A DNA stretch of 40,873 bases from Chromatiales bacterium. GTDB lineage: Bacteria; Pseudomonadota; Gammaproteobacteria; JAGRCI01. Each line of letters opens with the position of its first letter. Position 1 is the stretch's first letter. Shown here piece by piece: positions 6,625 to 15,666 of the stretch. The notes beneath the pieces were generated by a model. It had not been told where the DNA came from. It was given only the letters and a program-made list of their open reading frames with translations, and made no database searches. The position numbers were made by a program, and so were the translations under genes. The stretch covers positions 1 to 40,873 of the forward strand of contig JAGRGI010000025.1 in NCBI GenBank assembly GCA_020445565.1, in the 5' to 3' direction.

Positions 6625-7846
6625 TATCAGCCGCTACCCCTACGACACCGAACATCACTGCCTTTTTATTGCCGATGAGGCAATGATCTTCCATTGCCAT
6701 CACTACTTGACCAACCTGTTGAGAACGATTCTCGATGCCGACTACATCGACAGTCGGCCGTTCCTGATCGGCAGTGCGGCACATGCGGTTCATCGCCAGC
6801 TTTCAAAGCTCTGTGAGGGTATGGATACCGCAGAATCCAAGCGTATGGCGGAAGAAGTCTACAAGACCTTAGGTTGCGGGTTGATCGACCTGTCCAACAT
6901 ATCCGAACGCGGTGGAACCGTAACCACCACGAAATCAGTCATGTCCAAGACCTGGAAACAAAAGTACGGACTGAGCACAAAACCGGTGGACTACTACACC
7001 ACCGGGTACCTGGCCGCGGCCTATTCGGTCATCTACAAACGTCCTCTGGACGAAGTCAATGCCGAACAGAGCACCTGCATGGCCTGCGGCGCTGAGGCCA
7101 ATACGCATCGTGTCAGTCCCGGTGACAGTAATTTCAAGCACTATCCCGCCAAATCCGAAACGCGTTTCTGTGAGGCGCCCCGGCTGAAACTCAATTGGGA
7201 GCACGAAGCCACCATTACCAACGCGTTTCTGGGTTCTCATGTCAACTTCGTCGGCAACGAGGAAGGCATGATCCCAGCCTTTGGCGTGCACATCGTCAGA
7301 AACCAGAGCGACTACGTCAATCGGCTCCAGTTCGAGTTCGTCAACGAAATGACCAAGGTCGCCGGCGACTATGGCGTCACCCTTGCCGGTGAACTGTTGA
7401 TGGAGGCCGGACATGCCTGCGGATTCTTTACCTACGGCGGCATCATGACCTCACCGGAATGGAACGAGCATGTAAGACCCTATCTGGACACCAAGGAAGA
7501 CTGGATCTATGGCCTGCTGGCCCTGGTAAATACCATGGGTTGGGGGTATCACACAGTCGTCGAACTCGCCCCCGATCGCGCAATTTTTCGCAACTACAAC
7601 GATTTCGAAGACCTGAGCCACATGCGTATGTATGGGCATAGTGACTATCCCGTGCATTGGGCCAACAGCGGTGGCTTTACCGGTTTGATGCAGCTCGTTT
7701 ACAACACGGACTTGGTAAACGGAGAGCGAATCGAAACGGAAGAAGGATTCCGAAAGATGCGGCGCTCTACCCAGGGTTATAAAACCAGGATGACCAAGTC
7801 CATTGCCTGCGGCGACGACTACCTGGAGGTCGAAATATTCCTCTAG
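6617..7846 (+). CDS. V4R (4-vinyl reductase) domain sensor protein, two V4R-like halves
   Basis: A 409-residue soluble protein. The first half (about residues 40-165) ends in the V4R pattern YYTTGYLAAAYSVIY, then a CxxC-type motif at Cys154-Cys157 (STCMACGAEA). The second half (about 235-409) repeats the layout, with AGELLMEAGHACGFF near 257-271 and a closing SIACGDDYLEVEIFL at the C-terminus. V4R domains are small-molecule binding domains, known from BchJ and from the XylR/DmpR sensor region. No enzyme or DNA-binding domain is fused, so it probably senses a ligand and signals to the kinase downstream. The ATG at 6617 is fixed by homology and overlaps the previous gene by 8 bases. Ligand unknown; an aromatic compound or metal centre is possible. 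Confidence 0.78.
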   Translation: MFDISRYPYDTEHHCLFIADEAMIFHCHHYLTNLLRTILDADYIDSRPFLIGSAAHAVHRQLSKLCEGMDTAESKRMAEEVYKTLGCGLIDLSNISERGGTVTTTKSVMSKTWKQKYGLSTKPVDYYTTGYLAAAYSVIYKRPLDEVNAEQSTCMACGAEANTHRVSPGDSNFKHYPAKSETRFCEAPRLKLNWEHEATITNAFLGSHVNFVGNEEGMIPAFGVHIVRNQSDYVNRLQFEFVNEMTKVAGDYGVTLAGELLMEAGHACGFFTYGGIMTSPEWNEHVRPYLDTKEDWIYGLLALVNTMGWGYHTVVELAPDRAIFRNYNDFEDLSHMRMYGHSDYPVHWANSGGFTGLMQLVYNTDLVNGERIETEEGFRKMRRSTQGYKTRMTKSIACGDDYLEVEIFL

Positions 7847-7910
7847 CCACTCGTGGCAGACGAACTAAAACGTCGTCATCGGGCCGCGCAACGACCATGG
7901 TAACCAAGGC

Positions 7911-10900
7911 ATGAACCAGAGTGAGATCAGCGCCTTATTGAGAAACAACGAGAAACATACTCGTATTTACAAAAAGCTTCATCGTCTCGGAAAAGGACTC
8001 AATGAGTCGATGGAGATCGATGACCTGCTTACCACCGCCGCGCGATTCGCCGTGGAAGACCTGGGGTTCCAGCGCTGCCTGCTCTTTGTTCACAACGACG
8101 AAAATGGCTGGTTTCGGCTCCGACATTCCCTGGGATATACCGACCTCAGGGAACAGAAGGTCATCAGCATCATAAATCTATTGCTTTCCGGGGAGGTCAT
8201 CGAGTATCTGCGACTGAATCGAGACCCGATTGCCCACACACCCGAGCAACCGAATACCATCGTCTCGCGCCTGACACAATCGCTTTTTCTTCATGACGCC
8301 TACTTCGAACTGTTCGGCGGAGACATCAACATCCCCTTCGGCTTGATTGTGGTAGGCAACAGTCTGGGGTCAACCGCCCCGGAGACAGCAGTCAACGCCG
8401 ATGAAGCCATCATGGTGGCGCTGGGAAACTTCACGGCTCAGCTTTCCAACGCCATCAACAATATTTTCTTCTACCGCGCGTGGAACCACGAAAAGCGCTA
8501 TCTGAACGAGAACATCCAACATCGAACCCGCGAACTGCTGGAACAAAAGGAAACCTTCGAAGCGATCTACAAGACGTCAAAAGACGGTATCGCTCTGATC
8601 GATGCCGAAACCTCGTCATTTCTCGATGTGAACGATGCCTACGCCGAAATGACGGGGTTCACGAAAGCCGAACTCTATCGCACCAGCTGTATCAAGATGA
8701 GTGCCGAAGAAGACAGGGACCGCTCCCGGCAGGCGATGCTGGACGCTGCGGAATACGGCTATGTGAAGGATTTCATTAAATCCTGCCATCACAAAAACGG
8801 TAAGGCAATCACGATCAACATGTCTTTGGCGCTGATGAGCGACCGCCAGCGCATTCTTATCAGCGCCAAGGACATAACGCGTCAAAAAGCACTCGAATCA
8901 AGCCTCATGCAGGAAAAGCTTCGGGCCGAAGAGGCCGCCAGGGCCAAATCGGAGTTTCTTGCCAACATGTCCCATGAAATCCGTACGCCCATGAACGGCA
9001 TACTGGGGATGGCGCACCTGGCCTTGCAGACAGACCTCAACGAGCGGCAGCGAAGTTACGTGGAGCGAATTGAAAGTTCGGCAGATTCGCTGCTTCGCAT
9101 CATCAACGACATTCTGGACTTCTCGAAGATCGAGGCAGGAAAACTGACTATTGAATCGGTCGATTTCGATCTGTTTACCGTTATCGACGGAGTCATCGAT
9201 CTCAATGAACTTCGTGCACACGAAAAAGGACTCAGGCTCTATGTTTCGTACCAGAATGGTGTTTGCCGACTCTGCCACGGAGATCCCCTCCGGCTATCTC
9301 AGATCCTGACCAATCTGGTGAGCAATGCAATAAAATTTACCGAATCTGGCGAGATTTCGCTAAACGTCGGAATGAACGATGCCGGTCGAATACACTTCGA
9401 AGTCCGCGATACCGGCATTGGCATGTCGGCCGAACAGATGAGCAAGTTGTTTCAATCTTTTTCACAGGCCGATGGCAGCACAACGCGAAGGTACGGGGGG
9501 ACGGGCCTTGGCCTGGCCATCAGCAAGCAACTGGTCGAGCTGATGAAAGGGCGCATCGGTGTGGAAAGTGAAGTATTGAAAGGGAGCCGATTCCACTTTG
9601 ACATTGACCTGATCCCAATAACCCGAGAGGACCTCGATGCTGCACGTTTCAGCGGCCGAAATGCCTTGGTGGTGGACGAAGACCCCCGTTGGCGTGAAAT
9701 CATCGCCACGATACTCGCCAACCTGAATTTTAAGACACTGACTGCGGCCAGCGGAGAGGAAGCCGAGCGACTCCTTGGGAGCGATGAGCGTCGATTCGAT
9801 ATTGCAGTCGTGAGCCATGAAACGGCAGCGAATCTGCTTGAGAAGCATTCCGACATAACGTCGGAACGTTCCAGCGACATAAACGCCCCACTGCCATGGC
9901 AATCGACACCACTTCTCATTACCGGACCCTACTTCGAGAAGGAAAGCTTCAGCTCCCTGAGATTCTTCGGCACCCCAGCCAGATTTATCAAAAAACCCCT
10001 GAACCCTGGACTATTAGCTGAAGCCGTTACCTCCATTATCACCGGCAAGCCAGAGAAAAAATCACATTCTGAGAAAACAACCCATCGGCTCAAGGCGGAA
10101 TTGACCAGTCTCGCCAATTCACATGTCCTTCTTGCAGAAGACAATCGGACCAATCAAGAGATCATTATTGGACTGCTCGACGGAAGTGGCATACAAGTTG
10201 ATATTGCCAACAATGGAGAACAGGCTGTGGAACGTTTCGTGCCGGGGAAACACGAGCTTGTCCTCATGGATATCCAGATGCCCGTGATGGACGGCTATCA
10301 AGCAGCGGCGGCAATCCGAAAACGTGACGCCGAAGTGCCTATCGTGGCACTTACCGCCAATGCGATGGCCGGCGATGTGGAGCGTTCACGCCGGGCCGGC
10401 ATGAACGAACACCTCAGCAAGCCGATCGCAGTCGAAAAACTCTACGCCACGCTGCTGGATCTCATCGAGAAAAAGGGCACCGCCTCGGGCAGTATCGACG
10501 TAAACCAAGATACTCTTGACGCGATGGATTTTCCTTTCACCACTATCACCTGGGGGGCTGCGCTGACACGACTGGACAACAATCAGCTCCTGCTGATCAA
10601 GCTCATCAGCAGCTTCGTCGAAGATTACACCGGCTTTGATCTGCAACAGCTGGAAGGCGAGCGCCTGGCCCGTGAGGTGCACACGCTCAAGGGCTTGAGC
10701 GCCAACCTTGGCGCCGACCGCCTGCACTCCATGGCCAAACTATTCGAGGAGTCTCCCACACCGCCCCTCCTGGAGCCGCTGTCCCATCAGCTTCACGCAA
10801 CAGTGGAAGAACTGTCGGCCTTCCTGCAACAGCGTAGATCGTTACTCGCTATCCGCAAAAAATCTCCTGCCTCCGAAGAGGAGCTGAACGAAGGCATCGA

Positions 10901-11066
10901 CGCGCTGATCCGCGCCTTGCAGAGCAAGCGCCCGAAGAAATACAAAGATGCAATCAGCCTGCTGAGGCAATTCGACTTGCCGCAGCCCCTGGACGCCCGG
11001 CTTTCTGCGGTCGAGGAAAGCATGAAACGGTTCAATTTCACTGAGGCACTTGAGGTGATCAAATGA
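7911..11066 (+). CDS. Hybrid sensor histidine kinase (GAF-PAS-HisKA-HATPase-REC-REC-HPt)
   Basis: A 1051-residue cytoplasmic kinase with no transmembrane helices, so its signal must come from inside the cell. Domains in order: GAF-like (about 25-200), PAS (213-330), HisKA with phospho-His355 in SHEIRTPMNG, HATPase (about 455-570, with N-box NLVSNAIKF and GTGLGLAISKQL), receiver 1 (582-700), receiver 2 with Asp787 in LVLMDIQMPVMDG, and an HPt domain with His924 in VHTLKGLSANLG. Receiver 1 is degenerate: Ser635 occupies the phospho-Asp position. A helical tail follows. It overlaps the GGDEF gene by ATGA. The likely phosphoflow is His355 to Asp787 to His924 to the receiver of the next gene. Confidence 0.93.
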   Translation: MNQSEISALLRNNEKHTRIYKKLHRLGKGLNESMEIDDLLTTAARFAVEDLGFQRCLLFVHNDENGWFRLRHSLGYTDLREQKVISIINLLLSGEVIEYLRLNRDPIAHTPEQPNTIVSRLTQSLFLHDAYFELFGGDINIPFGLIVVGNSLGSTAPETAVNADEAIMVALGNFTAQLSNAINNIFFYRAWNHEKRYLNENIQHRTRELLEQKETFEAIYKTSKDGIALIDAETSSFLDVNDAYAEMTGFTKAELYRTSCIKMSAEEDRDRSRQAMLDAAEYGYVKDFIKSCHHKNGKAITINMSLALMSDRQRILISAKDITRQKALESSLMQEKLRAEEAARAKSEFLANMSHEIRTPMNGILGMAHLALQTDLNERQRSYVERIESSADSLLRIINDILDFSKIEAGKLTIESVDFDLFTVIDGVIDLNELRAHEKGLRLYVSYQNGVCRLCHGDPLRLSQILTNLVSNAIKFTESGEISLNVGMNDAGRIHFEVRDTGIGMSAEQMSKLFQSFSQADGSTTRRYGGTGLGLAISKQLVELMKGRIGVESEVLKGSRFHFDIDLIPITREDLDAARFSGRNALVVDEDPRWREIIATILANLNFKTLTAASGEEAERLLGSDERRFDIAVVSHETAANLLEKHSDITSERSSDINAPLPWQSTPLLITGPYFEKESFSSLRFFGTPARFIKKPLNPGLLAEAVTSIITGKPEKKSHSEKTTHRLKAELTSLANSHVLLAEDNRTNQEIIIGLLDGSGIQVDIANNGEQAVERFVPGKHELVLMDIQMPVMDGYQAAAAIRKRDAEVPIVALTANAMAGDVERSRRAGMNEHLSKPIAVEKLYATLLDLIEKKGTASGSIDVNQDTLDAMDFPFTTITWGAALTRLDNNQLLLIKLISSFVEDYTGFDLQQLEGERLAREVHTLKGLSANLGADRLHSMAKLFEESPTPPLLEPLSHQLHATVEELSAFLQQRRSLLAIRKKSPASEEELNEGIDALIRALQSKRPKKYKDAISLLRQFDLPQPLDARLSAVEESMKRFNFTEALEVIK

Positions 11067-12007
11067 ACGCCGACGAGGAGGAATATACAATTCTGACCGT
11101 GGACGACAATGCCTCCAACATCAACATCCTGATCGAGATGCTTGCTGATCGCTATGACATTCTGGTGGCATTGGACGGGAATACGGCACTGGAAATCGCC
11201 AGGGAAGAGAGGGTCGACTTGATCTTGCTGGACATCGTCATGCCGGTAATGACCGGCTTCGATGTTTGCCAGACGCTGAAGCAAGACCCCGCAACCCGCG
11301 ACATACCCGTGATTTTTCTTACGGCTAAAACCGACGACGACTCAATAGAAAAAGCCTATGCCGTAGGCGGTATCGACTACGTCGTAAAGCCTTTCCGGCG
11401 TGTCGAGCTGTCGGCCCGTATTCGAACTCAGTTGCATTTGCGAACGCTGATGAAGGATCTTGAGTATCTGGCGAACCACGATCCACTGACGGGCGTCTAC
11501 AACCGTCGGCGCTTCTTCGAACTGGCCACGGCATTGTATGGGGACCATTCCCAGGTTTGCGCCGCCATGATCGACATCGACAACTTCAAGTCGATCAACG
11601 ACGCCTATGGACACCCCGTCGGCGATGAGGTTATCCGGTTGACTGCGCAAACCATCGGCAAACATCTGGACGATGACGTGATTTTTGGCAGGATAGGCGG
11701 AGAGGAGTTCGCGCTGGTCTCGCCGAAGAAGGAGCGGGATCGCTTTTTCCACGCCGTGGAAGACATACGCAACGCCTTCGAGTCGATAGTCGTGCCCGGC
11801 TGCGAGGAGCCTATCCAGTTCCGCATCAGTTGCGGCGTTGCCGAGAAATCCGATCGCACCCACTCGGTAGATGGCCTGTTGCGCCACGCGGATGAGGCGC
11901 TGTACCAGGCCAAGACGCGCGGCAAGAACCGAACGATACGGCTACAGGATCGCGATGACGCATTACACGCGCAAGCGCGCTCAAACGGGCAGGGGCGAAC
12001 CCGGTAA
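11063..12007 (+). CDS. Response regulator with GGDEF (diguanylate cyclase) domain, PleD/WspR-like
   Basis: A 314-residue regulator. The N-terminal receiver (about 8-122) has acidic Asp14-Asp15, phospho-Asp57 in LILLDIVMP and Lys109. The C-terminal GGDEF domain (about 128-295) has the intact signature GGEEF at 212-216 plus DHDPLTG-like and DIDNFKSINDAYGH motifs, so it should make cyclic di-GMP. The product-inhibition I-site (RxxD just upstream of GGEEF) is replaced by Asp-Asp-Asp-Val, so feedback inhibition is probably absent. It overlaps the kinase gene by ATGA and is its obvious partner. It is the output of the V4R/kinase operon: ligand sensing to c-di-GMP level. Confidence 0.94.
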   Translation: MNADEEEYTILTVDDNASNINILIEMLADRYDILVALDGNTALEIAREERVDLILLDIVMPVMTGFDVCQTLKQDPATRDIPVIFLTAKTDDDSIEKAYAVGGIDYVVKPFRRVELSARIRTQLHLRTLMKDLEYLANHDPLTGVYNRRRFFELATALYGDHSQVCAAMIDIDNFKSINDAYGHPVGDEVIRLTAQTIGKHLDDDVIFGRIGGEEFALVSPKKERDRFFHAVEDIRNAFESIVVPGCEEPIQFRISCGVAEKSDRTHSVDGLLRHADEALYQAKTRGKNRTIRLQDRDDALHAQARSNGQGRTR

Positions 12008-12080
12008 CAGCTCCGCCCCTTCGGCAGGAGCGCTGGTCCGCCTTCACATTCGCCGGAAGATCTTCCAAGCACTACTCATG

Positions 12081-12086
12081 TATAAT
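12081..12086 (+). promoter_or_regulatory. Candidate -10 element for typA
   Basis: A perfect TATAAT lies 65 bases upstream of the GTG start of typA. No good -35 is seen at 16-18 bases. The 144-base gap between the GGDEF gene and typA otherwise shows only short repeats of ATTCGG. Confidence 0.45.
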
Positions 12087-12151
12087 GCCGCACCCAAATT
12101 CGGGTAATATTCGGATTTCCTGATTTACCCATCATTCCACCGAGACCCACC

Positions 12152-13984
12152 GTGTCCAGCCAAGACTCCGTCGCCAAGTTGCGCAACATCGCCATCATCG
12201 CCCATGTGGACCACGGCAAGACCACCCTGGTGGACAAGCTGTTACAGCAGTCGGGCACACTCAGCCGCAAGGATACCGGCACCGAGCGCATCATGGACTC
12301 CAATGACCTGGAGAAGGAGCGTGGGATCACGATCCTCTCCAAGAACACCGCCATTCAGTGGGGCGAATACCGCATCAACATCGTCGACACGCCCGGCCAT
12401 GCCGATTTTGGCGGCGAGGTGGAACGGGTGTTGTCCATGGTGGATTCGGTACTACTGCTGGTGGACGCGGTGGACGGCCCCATGCCCCAAACCCGCTTCG
12501 TCACCCAAAAGGCTTTTGCCCTGGGACTTAAGCCCATCGTGGTCATCAACAAGATCGACCGCCCCGGCGCCCGGCCGGACTGGGTGATGGATCAGACCTT
12601 CGACCTGTTCGACCGTCTGGGCGCCACCGATGAGCAGTTGGACTTCCACGTGATCTATGCCTCGGCCCTGGGCGGCTACGCCGGGCTTGAAAGCGATGTC
12701 ACCAGTGGCGACATGAATCCCTTGTTCCAGTCCATCGTCGATCTGGTTCCCCCGCCCAGCGTCGACCTGGAAGGCCCGTTCCAGATGCGCGTTACCACCT
12801 TGGATTACAGCAGCTATGTGGGGGTGATAGGCGTGGGCCGCATTCAGCGCGGACACATCGCCCGCAATTCGCCAGTGACGGTGGTCGATCCCAATGGCCA
12901 CACCCGTAACGGACGTGTATTGCAGGTCATGAGCTTCCGCGGACTGGAGCGCATCGAGGTAGACGAGGCCCGCGCCGGCGACATCATCGCCTTCACTGGC
13001 CTGGAGCAGGTGAACATCTCCGATACCCTGTGCGCGCCGGAGAAGGTGGAGGCCTTGCCACCTCTGACCGTGGACGAACCCACGGTGAGCATGACCTTTC
13101 AGGTGAACAACTCCCCTTTCGCTGGCCGGGAGGGCAAGTTCGTCACCTCTCGGCAGATCCGCGAACGCCTGCTGCGCGAGGAACTGCACAACGTCGCCCT
13201 TCGCATCGAGGAAACCGACGACCCGGACCGCTTCCGGGTATCCGGTCGCGGCGAGCTGCATCTGTCGGTATTGATCGAGACCATGCGCCGCGAAGGATAC
13301 GAGCTGGGTGTATCCCGGCCGGAGGTCATCATCAAAGAAGTCGACGGTGAACGCCGCGAGCCCTACGAGCAGGTGACCGTCGATGTGGAGGAGATCCACC
13401 AGGGCACCATCATGGAACGGCTGGGAAGTCGCGGGGCGGAACTGCAGAACATGATCCCGGACGGACGTGGCCGGGTGCGGCTGGATTTTCTGATGCCGGC
13501 TCGCGGCCTGATCGGCTTCCAGAGTGAATTTCGCAGCGCCACTTCCGGCACCGGCTTGATGTATCACGTGTTTGACCACTACGGCCCGGTGCGCGCCGGC
13601 TCCCTGGGGCAGCGCAGCAATGGTGTATTGGTCTCCATGGTCAACGGAAAGGCCCTGGCCTATGCCCTGTTCAACCTCCAGGAACGCGGCCGATTGTTCC
13701 TCGGCCACGGTACCGAGGTATATGAGGGCATGGTGATAGGTATCCACTCGCGCGGCAACGACCTGGTGGTCAACCCCACCAAGGCCAAGCAACTCACGAA
13801 TATCCGCGCCGCCGGTTCAGATGAGAATATTCTGCTGACGCCACCGGTGGAGTTTTCCCTGGAGCAGGCGCTGGAGTTCATCGACGACGACGAGCTGGTG
13901 GAGGTAACACCCAAGGCGATACGCATTCGCAAGCGTCTGCTTACGGAAAACGAACGCAAGCGGGCTTCCAGGGCAGCTGGATAA
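12152..13984 (+). CDS. typA: Translational GTPase TypA/BipA
   Basis: A 610-residue ribosome-binding GTPase related to EF-G, involved in ribosome assembly and stress adaptation. It carries the G1 motif AHVDHGKTT, the G2/effector region [13 protein letters not shown]3 [13 protein letters not shown] and G4 [13 protein letters not shown]. Domain II, the EF-G-like domains and the C-terminal domain unique to BipA follow. Length matches E. coli BipA (about 607). The GTG at 12152 is used: it begins the typical short N-terminus before [14 protein letters not shown]. The Shine-Dalgarno sequence is weak. A strong GC hairpin follows five bases after the stop. Confidence 0.97.
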   Translation: MSSQDSVAKLRNIAIIAHVDHGKTTLVDKLLQQSGTLSRKDTGTERIMDSNDLEKERGITILSKNTAIQWGEYRINIVDTPGHADFGGEVERVLSMVDSVLLLVDAVDGPMPQTRFVTQKAFALGLKPIVVINKIDRPGARPDWVMDQTFDLFDRLGATDEQLDFHVIYASALGGYAGLESDVTSGDMNPLFQSIVDLVPPPSVDLEGPFQMRVTTLDYSSYVGVIGVGRIQRGHIARNSPVTVVDPNGHTRNGRVLQVMSFRGLERIEVDEARAGDIIAFTGLEQVNISDTLCAPEKVEALPPLTVDEPTVSMTFQVNNSPFAGREGKFVTSRQIRERLLREELHNVALRIEETDDPDRFRVSGRGELHLSVLIETMRREGYELGVSRPEVIIKEVDGERREPYEQVTVDVEEIHQGTIMERLGSRGAELQNMIPDGRGRVRLDFLMPARGLIGFQSEFRSATSGTGLMYHVFDHYGPVRAGSLGQRSNGVLVSMVNGKALAYALFNLQERGRLFLGHGTEVYEGMVIGIHSRGNDLVVNPTKAKQLTNIRAAGSDENILLTPPVEFSLEQALEFIDDDELVEVTPKAIRIRKRLLTENERKRASRAAG

Positions 13985-13988
13985 AAGA

Positions 13989-14010
13989 TCCCCCGGCAAA
14001 CGCCGGGGGA
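13989..14010 (+). terminator. GC-rich hairpin after typA
   Basis: TCCCCCGGC (13989-13997) pairs perfectly with GCCGGGGGA (14002-14010) around a 4-base loop. No T-run follows on the plus strand. Read on the minus strand it is followed by ATCTTTTAT, so it fits the intrinsic pattern better in that direction. Probably a transcript-end hairpin for typA. Confidence 0.5.
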
Positions 14011-14255
14011 GCTCAAGACGTCGCCCGTTTGCGGTGGTTTGCATCGCCGTCCCTGAACCAGCCGCCGGTGCGCTCTGTAATCACAACCGGTAGACGACGT
14101 GCGAAGCTTGCCACAAGCGCCCAACGAGCATAATTGGGACTTATCCTCTCCCGAATAGGGAAATACCCGACTTAGGGGCCGGAATCATCACGTTCCTGGC
14201 TCCATTCGTCGGTTTTTCGGTTACCCTACGGATATCAATCGACGAGCGGATCGCC

Positions 14256-15212
14256 ATGGCGCAACTCTACCCACCTATCGAACCCTTCGTTCAGCACAGC
14301 CTGACAGTAGACGCACGGCATACCCTGCACGTAGAGCAGTGCGGGAACCCGAAGGGTATACCGGTGCTGTTCGTGCACGGCGGGCCTGGGGCGGGATGCG
14401 AACCCTATCATCGGCGCTTTTTCGATCCGGAGCGCTATCACATCATCCTGTTCGATCAGCGCGGTTGCGGCCGCTCCCTGCCCCATGCCGATCTCACCGA
14501 CAACACCACCGCCCACCTGGTAGCGGACATGGAGGCGATCCGCACCCGCCTGGGGATAGAGCGCTGGGTATTGTTCGGCGGCTCCTGGGGCAGCACGCTG
14601 AGTCTGGTCTACGCCGAGACCCACCCGGAGCGGGTGCTGAGCCTGATCCTTCGTGGAATCTTCCTGTGCCGCCCCAAGGACATAGACTGGTTCTATCAAT
14701 TCGGCGCCAGCGAGTTGCTGCCGGACCGCTGGCGGGACTACATCGCACCGATCCCAGCCGAGGAACGCGACGACTTGGTGCGCGCCTACCACCGCCGGCT
14801 GACCGGCGATGACGAAGTGGCCCGCATGGCGGCGGCCAAGGCCTGGTCTCTTTGGGAAGCCCGTTCCGCCACGTTGAAACCCAATCCGGGCCTGGAGAAC
14901 TACTTCGGCGAGCCCTACACGGCCCTGGCCCTGGCCCGCATCGAGAACCACTATTTCGCCAACGATTCCTTCCTGGAACCGGAACAGATTCTGCGCAATG
15001 CCCGCGCTATCGCCGACATTCCCGGTTACATCGTTCATGGCCGCTATGACCTTGTATGCCCGCTGGAAAATGCCTGGGCACTGCATCAGGTCTGGCCCCT
15101 GGCCAAGTTCACCATATCCCCCGAGGCCGGCCACTCCGCCGCCGAGCCCGGCAACCTCGCCGCCCTGGTCGAGGCCACCGACGAGACAGCCGACCGACTC
15201 TGGCGCGGCTGA
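14256..15212 (+). CDS. pip: Proline iminopeptidase
   Basis: A 318-residue alpha/beta-hydrolase (peptidase family S33) that removes N-terminal proline from peptides in the cytoplasm. It shows the oxyanion segment HGGPGAG (41-47), the family motif DQRGCGRS (67-74), the nucleophile elbow GGSWGS with Ser110, and acid and histidine in GRYDLVCP and PEAGHS. Length matches bacterial Pip. The next gene, dtd, starts at the base after its stop, so they form one transcription unit. The 235 bases upstream show no clear promoter. Confidence 0.95.
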   Translation: MAQLYPPIEPFVQHSLTVDARHTLHVEQCGNPKGIPVLFVHGGPGAGCEPYHRRFFDPERYHIILFDQRGCGRSLPHADLTDNTTAHLVADMEAIRTRLGIERWVLFGGSWGSTLSLVYAETHPERVLSLILRGIFLCRPKDIDWFYQFGASELLPDRWRDYIAPIPAEERDDLVRAYHRRLTGDDEVARMAAAKAWSLWEARSATLKPNPGLENYFGEPYTALALARIENHYFANDSFLEPEQILRNARAIADIPGYIVHGRYDLVCPLENAWALHQVWPLAKFTISPEAGHSAAEPGNLAALVEATDETADRLWRG

Positions 15213-15662
15213 ATGATCGGCCTGTTGCAGCGGGTGCGTGACGCCCATGTGGTGGTGGACGGCGAGGAGATCGGACGTATCGGGACCGGCCTGTTGGTGT
15301 TGCTGGGCGTACAACGCAACGACGGCGTGGCCCAGGCCGATCGGCTGTTGGAACGGTTGCTTGGCTATCGGGTATTCCCAGACGCTGAAGGCCGCATGAA
15401 TCTCAGCCTGCGCGACATCGGCGGCGGCCTGTTGCTGATACCGCAATTCACCCTGGCCGCCGACACCCGCAAAGGCAACCGCCCCAGCTTCACCAGTGCC
15501 GCCCCGCCGGAAGAGGGCGAGCGCTGGTTCGACTACGTCGTGGCACAGGCGAGACAAACGCACAGCCCTGTTGCCACCGGCCGATTCGGCGCCGACATGC
15601 AGGTCCATCTGCTGAACGACGGACCGGTGACCTTTTGGTTGGAGGTTGAACCGGCCCCGTGA
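15213..15662 (+). CDS. dtd: D-aminoacyl-tRNA deacylase
   Basis: A 149-residue deacylase that hydrolyses D-amino acids mischarged on tRNA. It shows the family signatures [18 protein letters not shown] (the Ser/Thr-Gln segment plus NRPSF) and the C-terminal cross-subunit Gly-Pro motif in [10 protein letters not shown]. The usual start is MxxLLQRVxxA, seen here as [11 protein letters not shown]. It is immediately downstream of pip (stop and start abut), and the TRAP transporter gene converges on it four bases later. The typA/dtd/polA/engB neighbourhood resembles the arrangement near the origin in E. coli. Confidence 0.96.
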   Translation: MIGLLQRVRDAHVVVDGEEIGRIGTGLLVLLGVQRNDGVAQADRLLERLLGYRVFPDAEGRMNLSLRDIGGGLLLIPQFTLAADTRKGNRPSFTSAAPPEEGERWFDYVVAQARQTHSPVATGRFGADMQVHLLNDGPVTFWLEVEPAP

Positions 15663-15666
15663 TCTG

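Noticed and set aside
12452-13792. 446-codon frame antisense to typA
   Set aside because: Shadow of typA, with no recognisable domain.
14235-15608. 457-codon frame antisense to pip and dtd
   Set aside because: Spans two well-supported genes on the other strand.
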